A DNA stretch of 64,000 nucleotides, taken from positions 119,678 to 183,677 of the forward strand of contig NZ_JAGSPD010000009.1 of assembly GCF_019203985.1 (NCBI RefSeq), given 5' to 3'. This DNA is from Winogradskyella luteola (lineage in GTDB: Bacteria > Bacteroidota > Bacteroidia > Flavobacteriales > Flavobacteriaceae). Below the pieces are notes generated by a model that was not told the DNA's origin, ran no database searches, and saw nothing but the letters and a program-made list of their open reading frames with translations. Position numbers and translations under genes: made by a program. Positions 42,606 to 52,664 of this stretch are shown piece after piece; within the stretch, counting starts at the first letter, position 1; each line of letters begins with the position of its first letter.

Positions 42606-43949
42606 TTAAAACACTAGGCTAAATACGGAGCCTTCACCTTCAATACTTTTTACAATAATACGTCCTTTGTGAAGCAGCATTATTTGTTTGCAAAGACTTA
42701 ATCCAATACCACTGCCCGTAGTTTTGCTGGTAAAGAATGGTACAAAAATATTCTCAAGAATATTTTGTGGAATACCAGAACCGTTATCGTAGACTTTAAT
42801 GATAGTATCTCTGTTTCGATTTTGGGATGCCAGTACTTTTATTTTAGCATCTTCCTTGTGTTTACAGGCATCAACCGCATTGAGCAAAAGGTTAATTAAG
42901 ACTTGTTCTATAAGATGCGTGTCTATATCCAACTCTAATTTTGCTCCAGAAATTTTAAATTCTATATCTATATTTTTAGCTTTTATAGATGGCTCCATTA
43001 ACAACCTTATATTGCTAAATAGCTCTGCAACTTTAACGCGCTGTAGGTTTAATTTTGTTACCTTGCTTAAGCTTCGATAAGTTTTGGCAAATTGCAATAA
43101 TCCTTCACTTCGGTTCTTAATGGTCTTTATGCCAGAGTTTATGTCATCTAATTCTAAGATGTTTTTTTGGGGTTGCTCAATGGCTAACTGTAAATTTGAT
43201 TGAAGTGTATCTGCCAATGAAGATATAGGTGTGATGGAATTCATAATTTCATGAGTCATTACGCTCAATAATTTTTTCCAGGATTCTGATTCATTTTTAT
43301 TGAGCGTATTATCTATATCCTGAATAACAATTAGCTTAAAAGCATCATCATCAACTTGAAAGACTGTATCGGAAATTAAGATTTTTATGCTCTCATTCTG
43401 TAATGCTATTGAAATAGAATTTGGTTCTCTGTGGTAGGTTTCAAAAATGGTATTGAATAATTCTGGTTTTCTGCTTTCAACAAATCTAATGTTCTTAAAC
43501 GAAGGCATATCCAATATATCTCCAAATGAATCATTGGTCCATAAAACATCACCGGTCTCAAGGTTATAGGCAATAATACCAATATCAACCATTTCCAGAA
43601 TTTTTTGAAGATAGACATATTGTGCCTGGTTTTGGGAGTTGATTTCTTTTATTGTTCTGTTGATTTCGTTAAAACCAGTATATAAAAACCGAATGTCTTT
43701 AGGGCCTCGATCTTCAGGAAACCATCTCGAAAAATCACGATATTTTACGGCTTCAAAAAAATCATCCATGGCAACGAATCGACGTTTTACAAAACTATAA
43801 GTGTTAATCAGTACGTATAAGATTCCCAAACCAATTATTACAGCGTAAGTATTACGATCTTTGTATATAAAATAAGTACAACCTATAATAAGACCTACTA
43901 GGAATATAATTCTAAAAAATAATCTAAGAATGTAGCCTTTATAGTTCAT
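42606..43949 (-). CDS. Sensor histidine kinase (NtrY-like)
   Basis: A 447-residue inner-membrane kinase: two N-terminal helices (9-25, 33-52) with only a short loop between them, a HAMP-like linker and PAS domain (about 95-210; [20 protein letters not shown]), a HisKA box with acceptor His in [16 protein letters not shown], and HATPase motifs N ([19 protein letters not shown]), G1 (DNGSGIP) and G2 ([15 protein letters not shown]). The tiny loop implies it senses inside the membrane or cytoplasm. It overlaps the sigma-54-type regulator gene by 11 bp, its obvious partner. Confidence 0.95.
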   Translation of the reverse strand: MNYKGYILRLFFRIIFLVGLIIGCTYFIYKDRNTYAVIIGLGILYVLINTYSFVKRRFVAMDDFFEAVKYRDFSRWFPEDRGPKDIRFLYTGFNEINRTIKEINSQNQAQYVYLQKILEMVDIGIIAYNLETGDVLWTNDSFGDILDMPSFKNIRFVESRKPELFNTIFETYHREPNSISIALQNESIKILISDTVFQVDDDAFKLIVIQDIDNTLNKNESESWKKLLSVMTHEIMNSITPISSLADTLQSNLQLAIEQPQKNILELDDINSGIKTIKNRSEGLLQFAKTYRSLSKVTKLNLQRVKVAELFSNIRLLMEPSIKAKNIDIEFKISGAKLELDIDTHLIEQVLINLLLNAVDACKHKEDAKIKVLASQNRNRDTIIKVYDNGSGIPQNILENIFVPFFTSKTTGSGIGLSLCKQIMLLHKGRIIVKSIEGEGSVFSLVF

Positions 43950-45291
43950 ATTTGTCTAATCGTCTATAAAGCGCAGCTCTTGTGATACCTAATTCTTTAG
44001 CAGATTTTGAGACGTTGCCTTTATGTTTTTCCAATACTGTGAGAATGGCATTTTTTTCAATATCGTCTAGATTTAAACTTGTAGTTTCGAAGCTTTTGGT
44101 GGTAGTTGAGCGTTCAATAGAAGAAAAGACTAAATCTTCGGGTTTTAGAACATCGCCATCTGTCATAATAACGGCACGTTCTAGTACATACTGAAGTTCC
44201 CTTACATTGCCGGGAAAGTCGTGTTTTTTTAGTTTTGAAATAAATCCAGGATCAAAAGAAAACCCATTTTTATTATACTTTTCAGCATAAAGAGATGCAA
44301 AGTGATGAGACAGCTCGGTAATATCGGTACCTCGTTCTCTTAATGGCGGAACGGTTATATCCACAGTATTGATTCTATAGATTAAGTCTTTTCTAAACCG
44401 TTTTTCATTTGCTAAAACTTTTGGATCTTCGTTGGTTGCACAGATTAATCTAATGTCTACTGGTATGGATTCGTTTGAACCTAAAGGGGTTACCTGTCTA
44501 TTTTGTAATACGGTTAATAATCTTACTTGTTGGCCTAAAGTGATGTTTCCTATTTCATCCAAAAACAAAGTACCACCATTTGCAGCTTCAAAACGCCCCT
44601 TCCTATCTTCTCTAGCATCGGTAAAAGCCCCTTTTTTGTAGCCAAATAATTCACTTTCAAAAAGTGAAGATGTTAAGGCGCCTACATCAACTTTTATAAA
44701 AGGTTTGTTTTTTCTATTAGAATTGTCGTGAAGTGCCCGGGCAATTAAATCTTTACCTGTACCATTTTCACCAAGAATTAGAACATTGGCGTCTGTAGGT
44801 GCTACTTTTTCTAATTTCACGAAAACGTCATTCATAACTTCGCTATCACCAATAATTTCCGTGTTACTCGTATTGAACCCATCTTTTTGGAGAGACGTAG
44901 CCGTTTTTTTACTGAGAATAGTAGTTATGGTTTCAATTATTTTTTCGTTTTTCCAGGGCTTCATTAAAAAATCTGAAGCTCCTTCCTTTAGACCTCTTAT
45001 GGCCAAGTCAATGTCGGCATAAGCAGTCATAAGTATTACAGAAGTTTCAGGCTTTTGTTTCTGAATTCTATTTAACCAAAAAATACCTTCATTGCCCGTA
45101 TTGACCAACCCACTAAAATTCATATCCAAAATAATAATATCAAAATGAGTACGCTCAATGAGAGAAATGATCTGGTTTGGATTTTTTTCGGTGAAAACTT
45201 CTTTAACAAGTGGTTTGAGGAGTAAGCGTAATGCGGTGAGTACGTCTGCATCGTCATCGACAACTAATATGCTAGCATTCTTTAAAACCAT
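43939..45291 (-). CDS. Sigma-54-type response regulator (NtrC family) with a GAFTDA loop
   Basis: A 450-residue activator: receiver domain with acceptor Asp56 (IIILDMNFSG), AAA+ domain with Walker A GENGTGKDLIARAL, the sigma-54-contact loop reading KKGAFTDAREDR (GAFTGA in most relatives), Walker B TLFLDEIGN and sensor RLICATNED, then a Fis-type DNA-binding helix-turn-helix (KGNVSKSAKELGITRAALYR). ATG 45291 opens on VLKNASILVVDDDADVLTAL; the longer frame to 45387 would run into the enhancer dyads. Divergent from the efflux locus it probably controls. Confidence 0.93.
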   Translation of the reverse strand: MVLKNASILVVDDDADVLTALRLLLKPLVKEVFTEKNPNQIISLIERTHFDIIILDMNFSGLVNTGNEGIFWLNRIQKQKPETSVILMTAYADIDLAIRGLKEGASDFLMKPWKNEKIIETITTILSKKTATSLQKDGFNTSNTEIIGDSEVMNDVFVKLEKVAPTDANVLILGENGTGKDLIARALHDNSNRKNKPFIKVDVGALTSSLFESELFGYKKGAFTDAREDRKGRFEAANGGTLFLDEIGNITLGQQVRLLTVLQNRQVTPLGSNESIPVDIRLICATNEDPKVLANEKRFRKDLIYRINTVDITVPPLRERGTDITELSHHFASLYAEKYNKNGFSFDPGFISKLKKHDFPGNVRELQYVLERAVIMTDGDVLKPEDLVFSSIERSTTTKSFETTSLNLDDIEKNAILTVLEKHKGNVSKSAKELGITRAALYRRLDKYEL

Positions 45292-45346
45292 TAATACAAT
45301 ATTACAATATATACATTGCTTAAAAAAATAAAATTTTGCTTTTAAG

Positions 45347-45364
45347 AGTGTGCATTTTCGAACA
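45347..45364 (+). promoter_or_regulatory. Enhancer dyad A1
   Basis: AGTGTGCATTTTCGAACA: half-sites GTGT and CGAACA. Begins exactly 21 bp before dyad A2; the equivalent pair exists at 57547-57588. Confidence 0.65.
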
Positions 45365-45367
45365 TAA

Positions 45368-45388
45368 AGTGTATCATAATCGGACACT
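45368..45388 (+). promoter_or_regulatory. Enhancer dyad A2
   Basis: AGTGTATCA-taat-CGGACACT: arms AGTGT and ACACT. Its counterpart B2 at 57568-57588 is identical except for the four central bases region and one arm-adjacent base. Confidence 0.7.
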
Positions 45389-45436
45389 TTTATTTTCGGT
45401 TAAAAATGTAAACGTCTGATTATCATTTATTTATTT

Positions 45437-45460
45437 TTTTGGCATCATCTTCACTATATA
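45437..45460 (+). promoter_or_regulatory. Sigma-54-like promoter A (efflux segment 1)
   Basis: TGGCAT with GG at 45441-45442, then ten bases and AC at 45453-45454 where the consensus has GC. Ten or so of the informative consensus positions are kept (TGGCAY...T--CW). Transcription would start near 45466, 18 bp before the adaptor gene. The 24-bp block is identical to 57637-57660. Confidence 0.7.
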
Positions 45461-45483
45461 TTTAGTGTCGTAAAAAAATAAAA

Positions 45484-46734
45484 ATGGACGTACCAATTCA
45501 AAAGAAGAAATTTTCAAATAAAAAAATAGGGCTTATAGCCGGTGTTTTAGGAATTATCGTGTTGATAGTTTATGTCGCTGTTCAAACTTCAGGGGGTTCT
45601 AAATTAAATGTGCAAAAAGAACGTATTTCCATCCATACAGTGAGTAGAGATATATTCCAAGAAAATATTCCTGTAAATGGTATTGTATTGCCAATAACAA
45701 CAATTTATTTGGATGCTTTAGAAGGTGGACGTGTTGAAGAAAAGTTTGTTGAAGATGGTGCCATGATGAAGAAAGGAGAACCTATTTTACGTCTGTCAAA
45801 TACCGATTTGGAATTGAGTTTGGTAAATCAAGAAACGTCGGTATATAACTTATTGACCCAAATGCAGATTTCACAAAATGCTGCTCGACAAAATACCATC
45901 AACAGACAGAATCAGTTCACGGATGTTGAGAACAGTTTAATAGAAGCTAAGCGTGTCTTCAATCTTAACAAGCGTTTGTACGATAAAGGAGCAATCGGTA
46001 GACAAGATTTTGAGTCGTCTAAAAATAATTTCGATTATCAAAAAGAGCGTATGAAACTCGCTGAACAGGTACTGTCGGAAGACTCCATATCTTCAAAACT
46101 CGAAATCAATCAAGCAAGGGATTCTTATGCCAGAACACAAAGTGCCTTAGAACTGATGCGTAAAAAAGTGGGTGATTTAGTGGTGCGTGCACCAATAGAT
46201 GGTCAGTTAACCTCTTTAGATGCTGAGATAGGTCAGTCGATCACTAAAGGGACACGTCTGGGGCAGGTAGATGTAACCAGTGGTTATAAAGTTAGGGTAG
46301 ATATTGACGAACATTATATATCTAGAATTTACAATGGGCAAACAGGCACCTTTAAGCTCAATAACAAAACCTACACATTGATTATTAAGAAAGTGTTTAC
46401 GCAAGTAACTAACGGTCGTTTTCAAGTAGATATGAAGTTTGAAGGTGAAACACCAAAAGGTATAAGAAGAGGACAAAACCTTCAAATACGCGTAGCACTT
46501 AGTGCCGAAAAAGAAGCATTGTTAGTGGCCAAAGGAGGATTCTTTCAAAAAACGGGTGGAAATTGGATGTTTAAGGTTAGCGAGGATGGCAATACAGCTT
46601 ATAAAGTTGATGTAAGATTGGGTAGCCAAAACACGGAATATTACGAAGTTCTCGAAGGTTTAAATCCAGGAGATAAGGTGGTGACATCGAGCTATGATTC
46701 TTTTGGCGATGTTGAAGAGCTAGTGCTTAAATAA
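45484..46734 (+). CDS. Efflux periplasmic adaptor (HlyD/MacA-like)
   Basis: A 416-residue membrane-fusion protein: one N-terminal membrane helix (about 15-35), a biotinyl-lipoyl half (VPVNGIVLPITTIYLDALEG, GGRVEEKFVEDGAMMKKGEP), a long alpha-helical hairpin (about 120-230), then the second lipoyl half (VRAPIDGQLTSLDAEIGQSI) and beta-barrel. It should bridge an inner-membrane MacB-type transporter and a TolC channel. First gene after promoter A and followed by an ATPase gene. Confidence 0.94.
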   Translation: MDVPIQKKKFSNKKIGLIAGVLGIIVLIVYVAVQTSGGSKLNVQKERISIHTVSRDIFQENIPVNGIVLPITTIYLDALEGGRVEEKFVEDGAMMKKGEPILRLSNTDLELSLVNQETSVYNLLTQMQISQNAARQNTINRQNQFTDVENSLIEAKRVFNLNKRLYDKGAIGRQDFESSKNNFDYQKERMKLAEQVLSEDSISSKLEINQARDSYARTQSALELMRKKVGDLVVRAPIDGQLTSLDAEIGQSITKGTRLGQVDVTSGYKVRVDIDEHYISRIYNGQTGTFKLNNKTYTLIIKKVFTQVTNGRFQVDMKFEGETPKGIRRGQNLQIRVALSAEKEALLVAKGGFFQKTGGNWMFKVSEDGNTAYKVDVRLGSQNTEYYEVLEGLNPGDKVVTSSYDSFGDVEELVLK

Positions 46735-46832
46735 GTATGGGTTTGAAGAGTATAAGTTTAAAAAGCAATAAATAAAATAATAATCAAAGCTAAAAGCCGA
46801 AAGCCAATAGCATAAAGCAAATAAATAATACA

Positions 46833-47510
46833 ATGATACAGATTACGGATTTAGAGAAGTTTTACAGAACTGAAGAGGTTCAGACTATCGCACTTAACAA
46901 ATTATCTTTCGGTGTTAAAGAAGGAGAGTTTGTTGCCATAATGGGGCCTTCTGGTTGCGGAAAATCTACTTTGCTCAATATTTTAGGACTTTTAGATGAC
47001 CCAGATGGCGGAAGCTTCAAGTTTAATGGCGAAGAAGTATCTGGTTACAACGAACGCAAACGATCAGAGTTACGCAAGCACAACATTGGTTTTGTGTTTC
47101 AGAGTTTTAACCTTATCGATGAGCTTACTGTCTTTGAAAATGTGGAATTGCCTTTGATCTATACAGGTGTAAAACCAGCAGAACGTAAAAAGAAAGTTGA
47201 GGCAGTTTTGGAAAAAATGCAAATAATGCATCGCAGAAATCACTTTCCACAGCAACTTTCAGGTGGCCAGCAGCAACGTGTTGCTGTGGCTAGAGCCGTG
47301 GTTAATAACCCAAAGTTAATCTTGGCAGATGAACCTACGGGTAATTTAGATAGTACTAACGGTAATGAAGTAATGGATTTGCTTATTGACCTCAATGAAG
47401 CTGGCACTACAATAATTATGGTAACACACAGTGAGCACGATGCAAAGTACAGCCATCGTATTATTAGAATGCTTGATGGACAAAAAGTGACTGAAAACAT
47501 ATTAGCGTAA
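46833..47510 (+). CDS. ABC transporter ATPase 1 (MacB/LolD type)
   Basis: A 225-residue ATPase with intact motifs: Walker A GPSGCGKSTLLNILG, Q-loop FVFQSFNLIDELTVFENVEL, signature LSGGQQQRVAVARA, Walker B LILADEPTGNLDS and H-loop VTHSEHDA. It belongs to the MacB/LolD/FtsE group that works with FtsX-fold permeases. It lies between adaptor and permease genes and probably serves the first permeases. Confidence 0.95.
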   Translation: MIQITDLEKFYRTEEVQTIALNKLSFGVKEGEFVAIMGPSGCGKSTLLNILGLLDDPDGGSFKFNGEEVSGYNERKRSELRKHNIGFVFQSFNLIDELTVFENVELPLIYTGVKPAERKKKVEAVLEKMQIMHRRNHFPQQLSGGQQQRVAVARAVVNNPKLILADEPTGNLDSTNGNEVMDLLIDLNEAGTTIIMVTHSEHDAKYSHRIIRMLDGQKVTENILA

Positions 47511-47775
47511 TAAATTGCTTTTATGAGCTTAAGGTTTAATCATTATCAATCAAAAAACGAACAGTTAACAATCAGTTAGGCAAAGAATATTTCAGTACAG
47601 CAATCAAACTACCGATATATCAATGCCAAGTAAATCAATCAAAAAACGGATGGTTAGTAAACAATCAGACCGTGGCCCAAGCACTTCAGTACAACAACCA
47701 GTCAATCGCTAATCAACCTTTGTGCTGAAGTGTGAAGCCAAAATCAAAAACCGTCAATCAAAAATAAAGAGAATC
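47511..47775. other. 265-bp non-coding stretch with CAATCAAAAA repeats
   Basis: AT-rich, repeated short motifs (AATCAATCAAAAAACG occurs twice, near 47545 and 47634; shorter ATCAAAAA variants elsewhere), and an inverted pair CACTTCAG / CTGAAGTG about 45 bp apart. No promoter or gene is evident. It separates ATPase 1 from the permease array. Confidence 0.5.
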
Positions 47776-50175
47776 ATGCTTAAAAATTATTTCAAAATAG
47801 CGTTTCGTAACCTTCTTAAGAATAAGATATATTCATTTATCAATATAGCAGGCTTGGCTATCGGTATGGCGGCGACTATTTTAATAGGTCTTTGGATTTA
47901 TGACGAGCTAAACTATGACAGCTACTTTAAGGAAAAAGACACTATTGCCCAGATGTTTCAGCACGAGTCTTCAAACAATGTTATCGGTACAGGGCCTGCG
48001 ATTCCAAGACCTTTGGAGTTTGCAATGCGTGAGGAATTTGCAGATAATTTTGAGCATATAATAATGTCTTCTTGGAACTATTCGAGATATATTGGTTATG
48101 GGGATAAAAACATTAATGTAACTGGTAATTTTATGCAAGAGGGAGCTGTGGATATGTTGGAGATTAATGTTCTTGAAGGCGATAAAAACAGCTTAGAGCA
48201 TTCTAATGTTATTATGCTATCTAAAGAGATTGCGACAACCTTATTTGGTTCTGAGAATGCTCTTGGTAAAATGGTGAAAATCAATAACGAACATACGGTT
48301 AAGGTTACTGCTGTATATGAGGATTTGCCAGAGAATAACTCGTTTAATGGTTTAAAATATTTAATGCCATGGAAATTTTATGTGGCAACTCAAGAGTGGG
48401 TTAAGAATTCTAAAGATAGTTGGGGAAACAATTCGTTTCAAATGTTTGCCCAGATAAAAGATAATACCACTATGGAGACAGTTTCCTCTAAAATTCTTGA
48501 TATTAAGAAAAGAAACGCACCAGAAGAGGCTGAGTTTAATCCCGAGATTTTCTTATTTCCAATGAAAGATTGGTATTTGAGAGGAGACTGGGAAAATGGT
48601 GTGCAAACTGGCGGACGTATTGAAAATGTATGGCTGTTTGGAATAATTGGAACATTTATTCTACTATTGGCATGTATCAATTTTATTAATTTAAGCACTG
48701 CACGTTCCGAAAAGCGAGCTACTGAAGTTGGTATTCGTAAATCCATTGGCTCACAGCGCGGTCAGCTGATATTTCAATTTTTAACGGAGTCATTTCTTAT
48801 TGTTTGCCTAGCATTTGCATTTGCTGTTGGTATAGTTATATTATCACTAAATGGTTTTAATAACTTAGCAAGTAAGACTATAGAATTTCCATGGGCCAGT
48901 GGGTTGTTTTGGATACTAGCCATAGTCTTTATTTTTATAACAGCGGTCTTGGCTGGGAGTTATCCGGCTTTATATTTATCATCATTCAACCCAGTTTCTG
49001 TATTAAAAGGAACATTTAGGGCTGGTCGTTATTCGGCTTTGCCAAGGAAGATTTTGGTAGTGACACAGTTCACGATTTCTGTGGCCCTGATTATTGCAAC
49101 TTTGGTCGTGATGAACCAAATACAGCATAGTAAAGATCGACCTGCAGGTTATGATAAGGAAGGTTTGGTACAAATTCCTGTAATGAGCTCGGAATTTACA
49201 GGGAAACAAGATTTGATGAGAGAGCAATTTATAGCTTCGGGTGGTGCAACATACATGACTACCACAAGTAGCCCCACTACCAGTGTTTGGTCTAATCGTG
49301 GCGGTTATACATGGGAAGGTAAGCCAGAGGGCTTCCAAGAAAATTTTGCGCATACAACCGTACATTATGATTTTGTGGAAACTTTAGGGCTCAAACTTAT
49401 TAAAGGTCGAGGGTTTTCGCGCAAATTTGCAACAGATTCCAACGCTGTTATACTCAATAAAACGGCTGTAAAATACATGCAAATTCAAGATCCTGTTGGA
49501 AAATATATCAGTGCTGAAAATCCAGACTCAGATATGATCCCCTTAAAAATTATTGGAGTTGTAGATGATATGATTGTGCAATCACCATATACACCAGTTA
49601 AACAAGCTATGTATGTCTTTGAGAGCTATGGTAATATATCTTATTACAACCTAAGGCTAAACCCTAATAATAGTGTAAGCAAAAATTTAGAGTTGATTGA
49701 AAATACATTTAAGACCAATTTTCCCAATATTCCTTTTGACTATCAATTTGTAGATGAAGAATATGGCCAAAAATTCCGTTCAGAAGAACGTGTCGCCAGT
49801 TTAGCAAGAGTGTTTACTGCATTGGCAATTTTTATTAGTTGTCTCGGACTTTTTGGATTAGCATCTTTTGTGGCTGAGCAACGCACCAAAGAAATAGGGG
49901 TTAGAAAAGTTTTGGGTGCATCCATTAGTCAACTTTGGATATTGCTTTCAAAAGACTTTATCACTCTAGTTGTGTTGGCTTTGGTTATTGCTTCACCAAT
50001 TGCATATTATGTTATGAGCGGATGGTTGCAAAAATTCCCTTACCGAACTTCTGTAGGTTGGGATGTCTTTGCCATTGCTTGTATAGGTGCGCTAATAATA
50101 ACCCTAATTACAGTGAGTTTTCAAGCGATAAGGGCAGCAACTGCAAACCCTGTGAAGTCTTTGCGCACAGAATAA
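47776..50175 (+). CDS. ABC transporter permease 1 (MacB/FtsX fold, about 800 residues)
   Basis: A 799-residue inner-membrane permease of the long Bacteroidota type: N-terminal helix (NYFKIAFRNLLKNKIYSFIN), MacB periplasmic domain, three-helix FtsX block (about 280-430), a second periplasmic domain and a second FtsX block (about 680-790) ending ATANPVKSLRTE. The conserved EVGIRKSIGS and EIGVRKVLGA coupling motifs are present in the two halves, so it resembles a fused dimer. ATG 47776 is chosen on homology with the next three genes; an in-frame extension to 47722 lacks family sequence. Confidence 0.94.
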   Translation: MLKNYFKIAFRNLLKNKIYSFINIAGLAIGMAATILIGLWIYDELNYDSYFKEKDTIAQMFQHESSNNVIGTGPAIPRPLEFAMREEFADNFEHIIMSSWNYSRYIGYGDKNINVTGNFMQEGAVDMLEINVLEGDKNSLEHSNVIMLSKEIATTLFGSENALGKMVKINNEHTVKVTAVYEDLPENNSFNGLKYLMPWKFYVATQEWVKNSKDSWGNNSFQMFAQIKDNTTMETVSSKILDIKKRNAPEEAEFNPEIFLFPMKDWYLRGDWENGVQTGGRIENVWLFGIIGTFILLLACINFINLSTARSEKRATEVGIRKSIGSQRGQLIFQFLTESFLIVCLAFAFAVGIVILSLNGFNNLASKTIEFPWASGLFWILAIVFIFITAVLAGSYPALYLSSFNPVSVLKGTFRAGRYSALPRKILVVTQFTISVALIIATLVVMNQIQHSKDRPAGYDKEGLVQIPVMSSEFTGKQDLMREQFIASGGATYMTTTSSPTTSVWSNRGGYTWEGKPEGFQENFAHTTVHYDFVETLGLKLIKGRGFSRKFATDSNAVILNKTAVKYMQIQDPVGKYISAENPDSDMIPLKIIGVVDDMIVQSPYTPVKQAMYVFESYGNISYYNLRLNPNNSVSKNLELIENTFKTNFPNIPFDYQFVDEEYGQKFRSEERVASLARVFTALAIFISCLGLFGLASFVAEQRTKEIGVRKVLGASISQLWILLSKDFITLVVLALVIASPIAYYVMSGWLQKFPYRTSVGWDVFAIACIGALIITLITVSFQAIRAATANPVKSLRTE

Positions 50176-50199
50176 CGTATCAATCAAAACTAGGTAACC

Positions 50200-52626
50200 A
50201 TGATTAAAAATTATTTCAAAATTGCATTAAGAAATCTTATCAGAAACAAAGGACTCACTTTGATTAATCTTATAGGCTTGGCTACAGGTTTTGCGATCAC
50301 ATTACTTATTCTGCAGTACACAAAATTTGAAAAAGGTTATGAGAGTACACATCCAAATGCAGATAGAGTGGTTAGGCTTACTTTAAATTATCTAACAGGA
50401 AATACGGTGACAACCCAAGATTGTGAGGTGTATCCTGCAGTTGGTCCTCGTATAACAGATGAAGTGCCAGATGTTGAAACTTTTGCACGCGTATATTCTA
50501 TTGGTGAGCCTAGTACGCCCATACAAGTTGAAAATCGACAATTTCTGATGGAGAATCTCTATGCTGTAGATGCTGATTTCTTTAAGATGTTTAATTATAA
50601 GTTGATTTATGGTAGTGAAAAAGATCTCTTTAAGAAACCAAATGAAGCGGTAATCACCGAGTCGGTAGCGTTAAAATATTTTAATCGTACAGATGTTGTT
50701 GGAGAAGTTTTAAAGTCACCAGGAGGTGGAGGATATATCCTCTACAATATTGTTGGTGTAACCCATGATAGTCCACTGAATACGCACCTTAAATTCGATA
50801 TGCTAATTTCTTATCCTACCATGCTTTCAGATCCTGCAATGTTACAGCGTCATGGTGAAATAAAAGATAATTGGGAAAACAATAATACTTATATGTATGT
50901 GCTCTTGGAGGAAGGTGCAAACTTCAACAGTTTCACCTCAGCTTTAAAGGATTTTAACAAACGAATAATTGATGAAAAAAAGATAAAGAGTGAAGAGGTT
51001 ATTGGACAAAAAATTACTGATGTTCACCTATATTCTAAGAAAACCTTTGAGCCTGAGACTAATGGAGATGCAGATTCAGTATTTTTTCTTTTAGCAGTTG
51101 TTGTACTGATTATATTAAGTGCTTTCGTTAATTATGTTAACCTTACGACATCACAAGCTCTAGACAGGGCAAAAGAAGTTGGTGTTAAAAAAGTACTGGG
51201 ATCAACTAAAGTACAATTAAGAATTCAGTTTTTAGTAGAGTCTTTGATTATGAACGTTTTGGCAGCCATACTCACTGTATTTATTATTTTACTTGTAAAA
51301 TCAGAATTTATAAATATATCTGGATTACCTGAAAGCTTTACATTTATTGGTAATTTGTCTTTTTGGTTACCTTTAATTGTCTTTGTGGTTATCGGAGGTT
51401 TGCTTTCTGGATTATATCCAGCCTTTGTTCTGTCTTCATTTAGGCCATCATCTATTTTAAAGGGTGATTATTCACATTCTTTGAAAGGTGTACTTTTACG
51501 CAAAGGACTGGTTGTTTTTCAGTTTGCCATAACAATTATTTTACTCATTCAGACTTTTACCGTAAATGAGCAAATCGACTTTTTACGCAATTTGGATAGA
51601 GGTGTTAACGTAGATCAAAATATTGTAATAGAAGCACCGATAAAAAATGCAACCAAGAATTATTCGGCTTTTAAGCAGAGTTTATTGGCAAGCTCTAATG
51701 TAAAAGCAGTATCGTTATCACATTCTGTACCCGGGCAGTCTACGAGTGTCCTATCTACTACAGCGGATATAAGAATTACGGGTACTACACCAGATAAATA
51801 CCATAATTTCTATCTCACATTTATAGATAACGATTACACATCTTTGCTAGGGATAGAAATGTTGGCGGGTACCAATTTTGATGAAGCATCAACAGCAGAT
51901 AAACGGCAAGTCATTGTCAACGAGGAAGCCCTAAAACGATGGAACATAATTGAACCTAAAAACGCTATAGGTAAAAAAATAGCATTTTGGGGAGGCGAAT
52001 GGCTAATAAAAGGTGTGGTTAAAAGCTACCATCAGCAGTCACCAAAACAGCCTTTATTGCCAATGATTCATATTTACAGTAATACATTTAGAAGTTTGGC
52101 CACGGTACAGTTTACGGGTGGTTTGCCAAGTGATAATCTGGCTGAGGTTAAGGAAAAGTTTAATAGTGTTTATCCTGGTGCGGCATTCTCTTACTTTTTT
52201 ATGGATCAAGAATATGATAAACAGTTTAAAGCAGAAGATCGTTTTAAAAATGTATTTATGATTCTCACCGTATTTTCTATACTAATTGCATGTTTGGGGC
52301 TACTTGGGCTCGCTTCCTTTTCAGTTGCTAAAAGGCGAAAAGAGATTGGGGTTAGAAAGGTGGTTGGTGCCAGCAGTACAGCTATCTTAATACTACTTTC
52401 AAAAGACTTTATTAAAACTGTAATGATTTCTGTAATTATAAGTGTGCCCATAACGTATTTATTGGTTCAAAATTGGTTAGAAAATTTTGCCTATAAAATC
52501 GATTTACATATCTGGTTGTTTACGCTTCCTATTCTTATTGTATTCTCTCTAGTGCTTTTTTCAATTGGTGTTAAAACCTTAAAAATTGCAAGATCAAACC
52601 CAATACATAGTTTAAGGACTGAATAG
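50200..52626 (+). CDS. ABC transporter permease 2 (MacB/FtsX fold)
   Basis: An 808-residue paralogue of permease 1 with the same layout: opening MIKNYFKIALRNLIRNKGLT, first coupling motif EVGVKKVLGSTKVQL, second EIGVRKVVGASSTAI, end SNPIHSLRTE. The periplasmic parts diverge strongly from its neighbours, as expected if each permease handles a different substrate or partner. It starts 24 bp after permease 1. Confidence 0.94.
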   Translation: MIKNYFKIALRNLIRNKGLTLINLIGLATGFAITLLILQYTKFEKGYESTHPNADRVVRLTLNYLTGNTVTTQDCEVYPAVGPRITDEVPDVETFARVYSIGEPSTPIQVENRQFLMENLYAVDADFFKMFNYKLIYGSEKDLFKKPNEAVITESVALKYFNRTDVVGEVLKSPGGGGYILYNIVGVTHDSPLNTHLKFDMLISYPTMLSDPAMLQRHGEIKDNWENNNTYMYVLLEEGANFNSFTSALKDFNKRIIDEKKIKSEEVIGQKITDVHLYSKKTFEPETNGDADSVFFLLAVVVLIILSAFVNYVNLTTSQALDRAKEVGVKKVLGSTKVQLRIQFLVESLIMNVLAAILTVFIILLVKSEFINISGLPESFTFIGNLSFWLPLIVFVVIGGLLSGLYPAFVLSSFRPSSILKGDYSHSLKGVLLRKGLVVFQFAITIILLIQTFTVNEQIDFLRNLDRGVNVDQNIVIEAPIKNATKNYSAFKQSLLASSNVKAVSLSHSVPGQSTSVLSTTADIRITGTTPDKYHNFYLTFIDNDYTSLLGIEMLAGTNFDEASTADKRQVIVNEEALKRWNIIEPKNAIGKKIAFWGGEWLIKGVVKSYHQQSPKQPLLPMIHIYSNTFRSLATVQFTGGLPSDNLAEVKEKFNSVYPGAAFSYFFMDQEYDKQFKAEDRFKNVFMILTVFSILIACLGLLGLASFSVAKRRKEIGVRKVVGASSTAILILLSKDFIKTVMISVIISVPITYLLVQNWLENFAYKIDLHIWLFTLPILIVFSLVLFSIGVKTLKIARSNPIHSLRTE

Positions 52627-52664
52627 AACATCAATCGAAAAATAATCAAAGAAACCACATAGCA

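Noticed and set aside
45292..45387. N-terminal extension of the sigma-54-type regulator
   Set aside because: The extra codons cover the conserved enhancer dyads, and the receiver domain begins directly after ATG 45291.
49003..49365. 120-codon open frame opposite permease 1
   Set aside because: It is antisense to a well-supported permease, is Cys-rich in an irregular way and resembles no family. It is a shadow of the permease codons.
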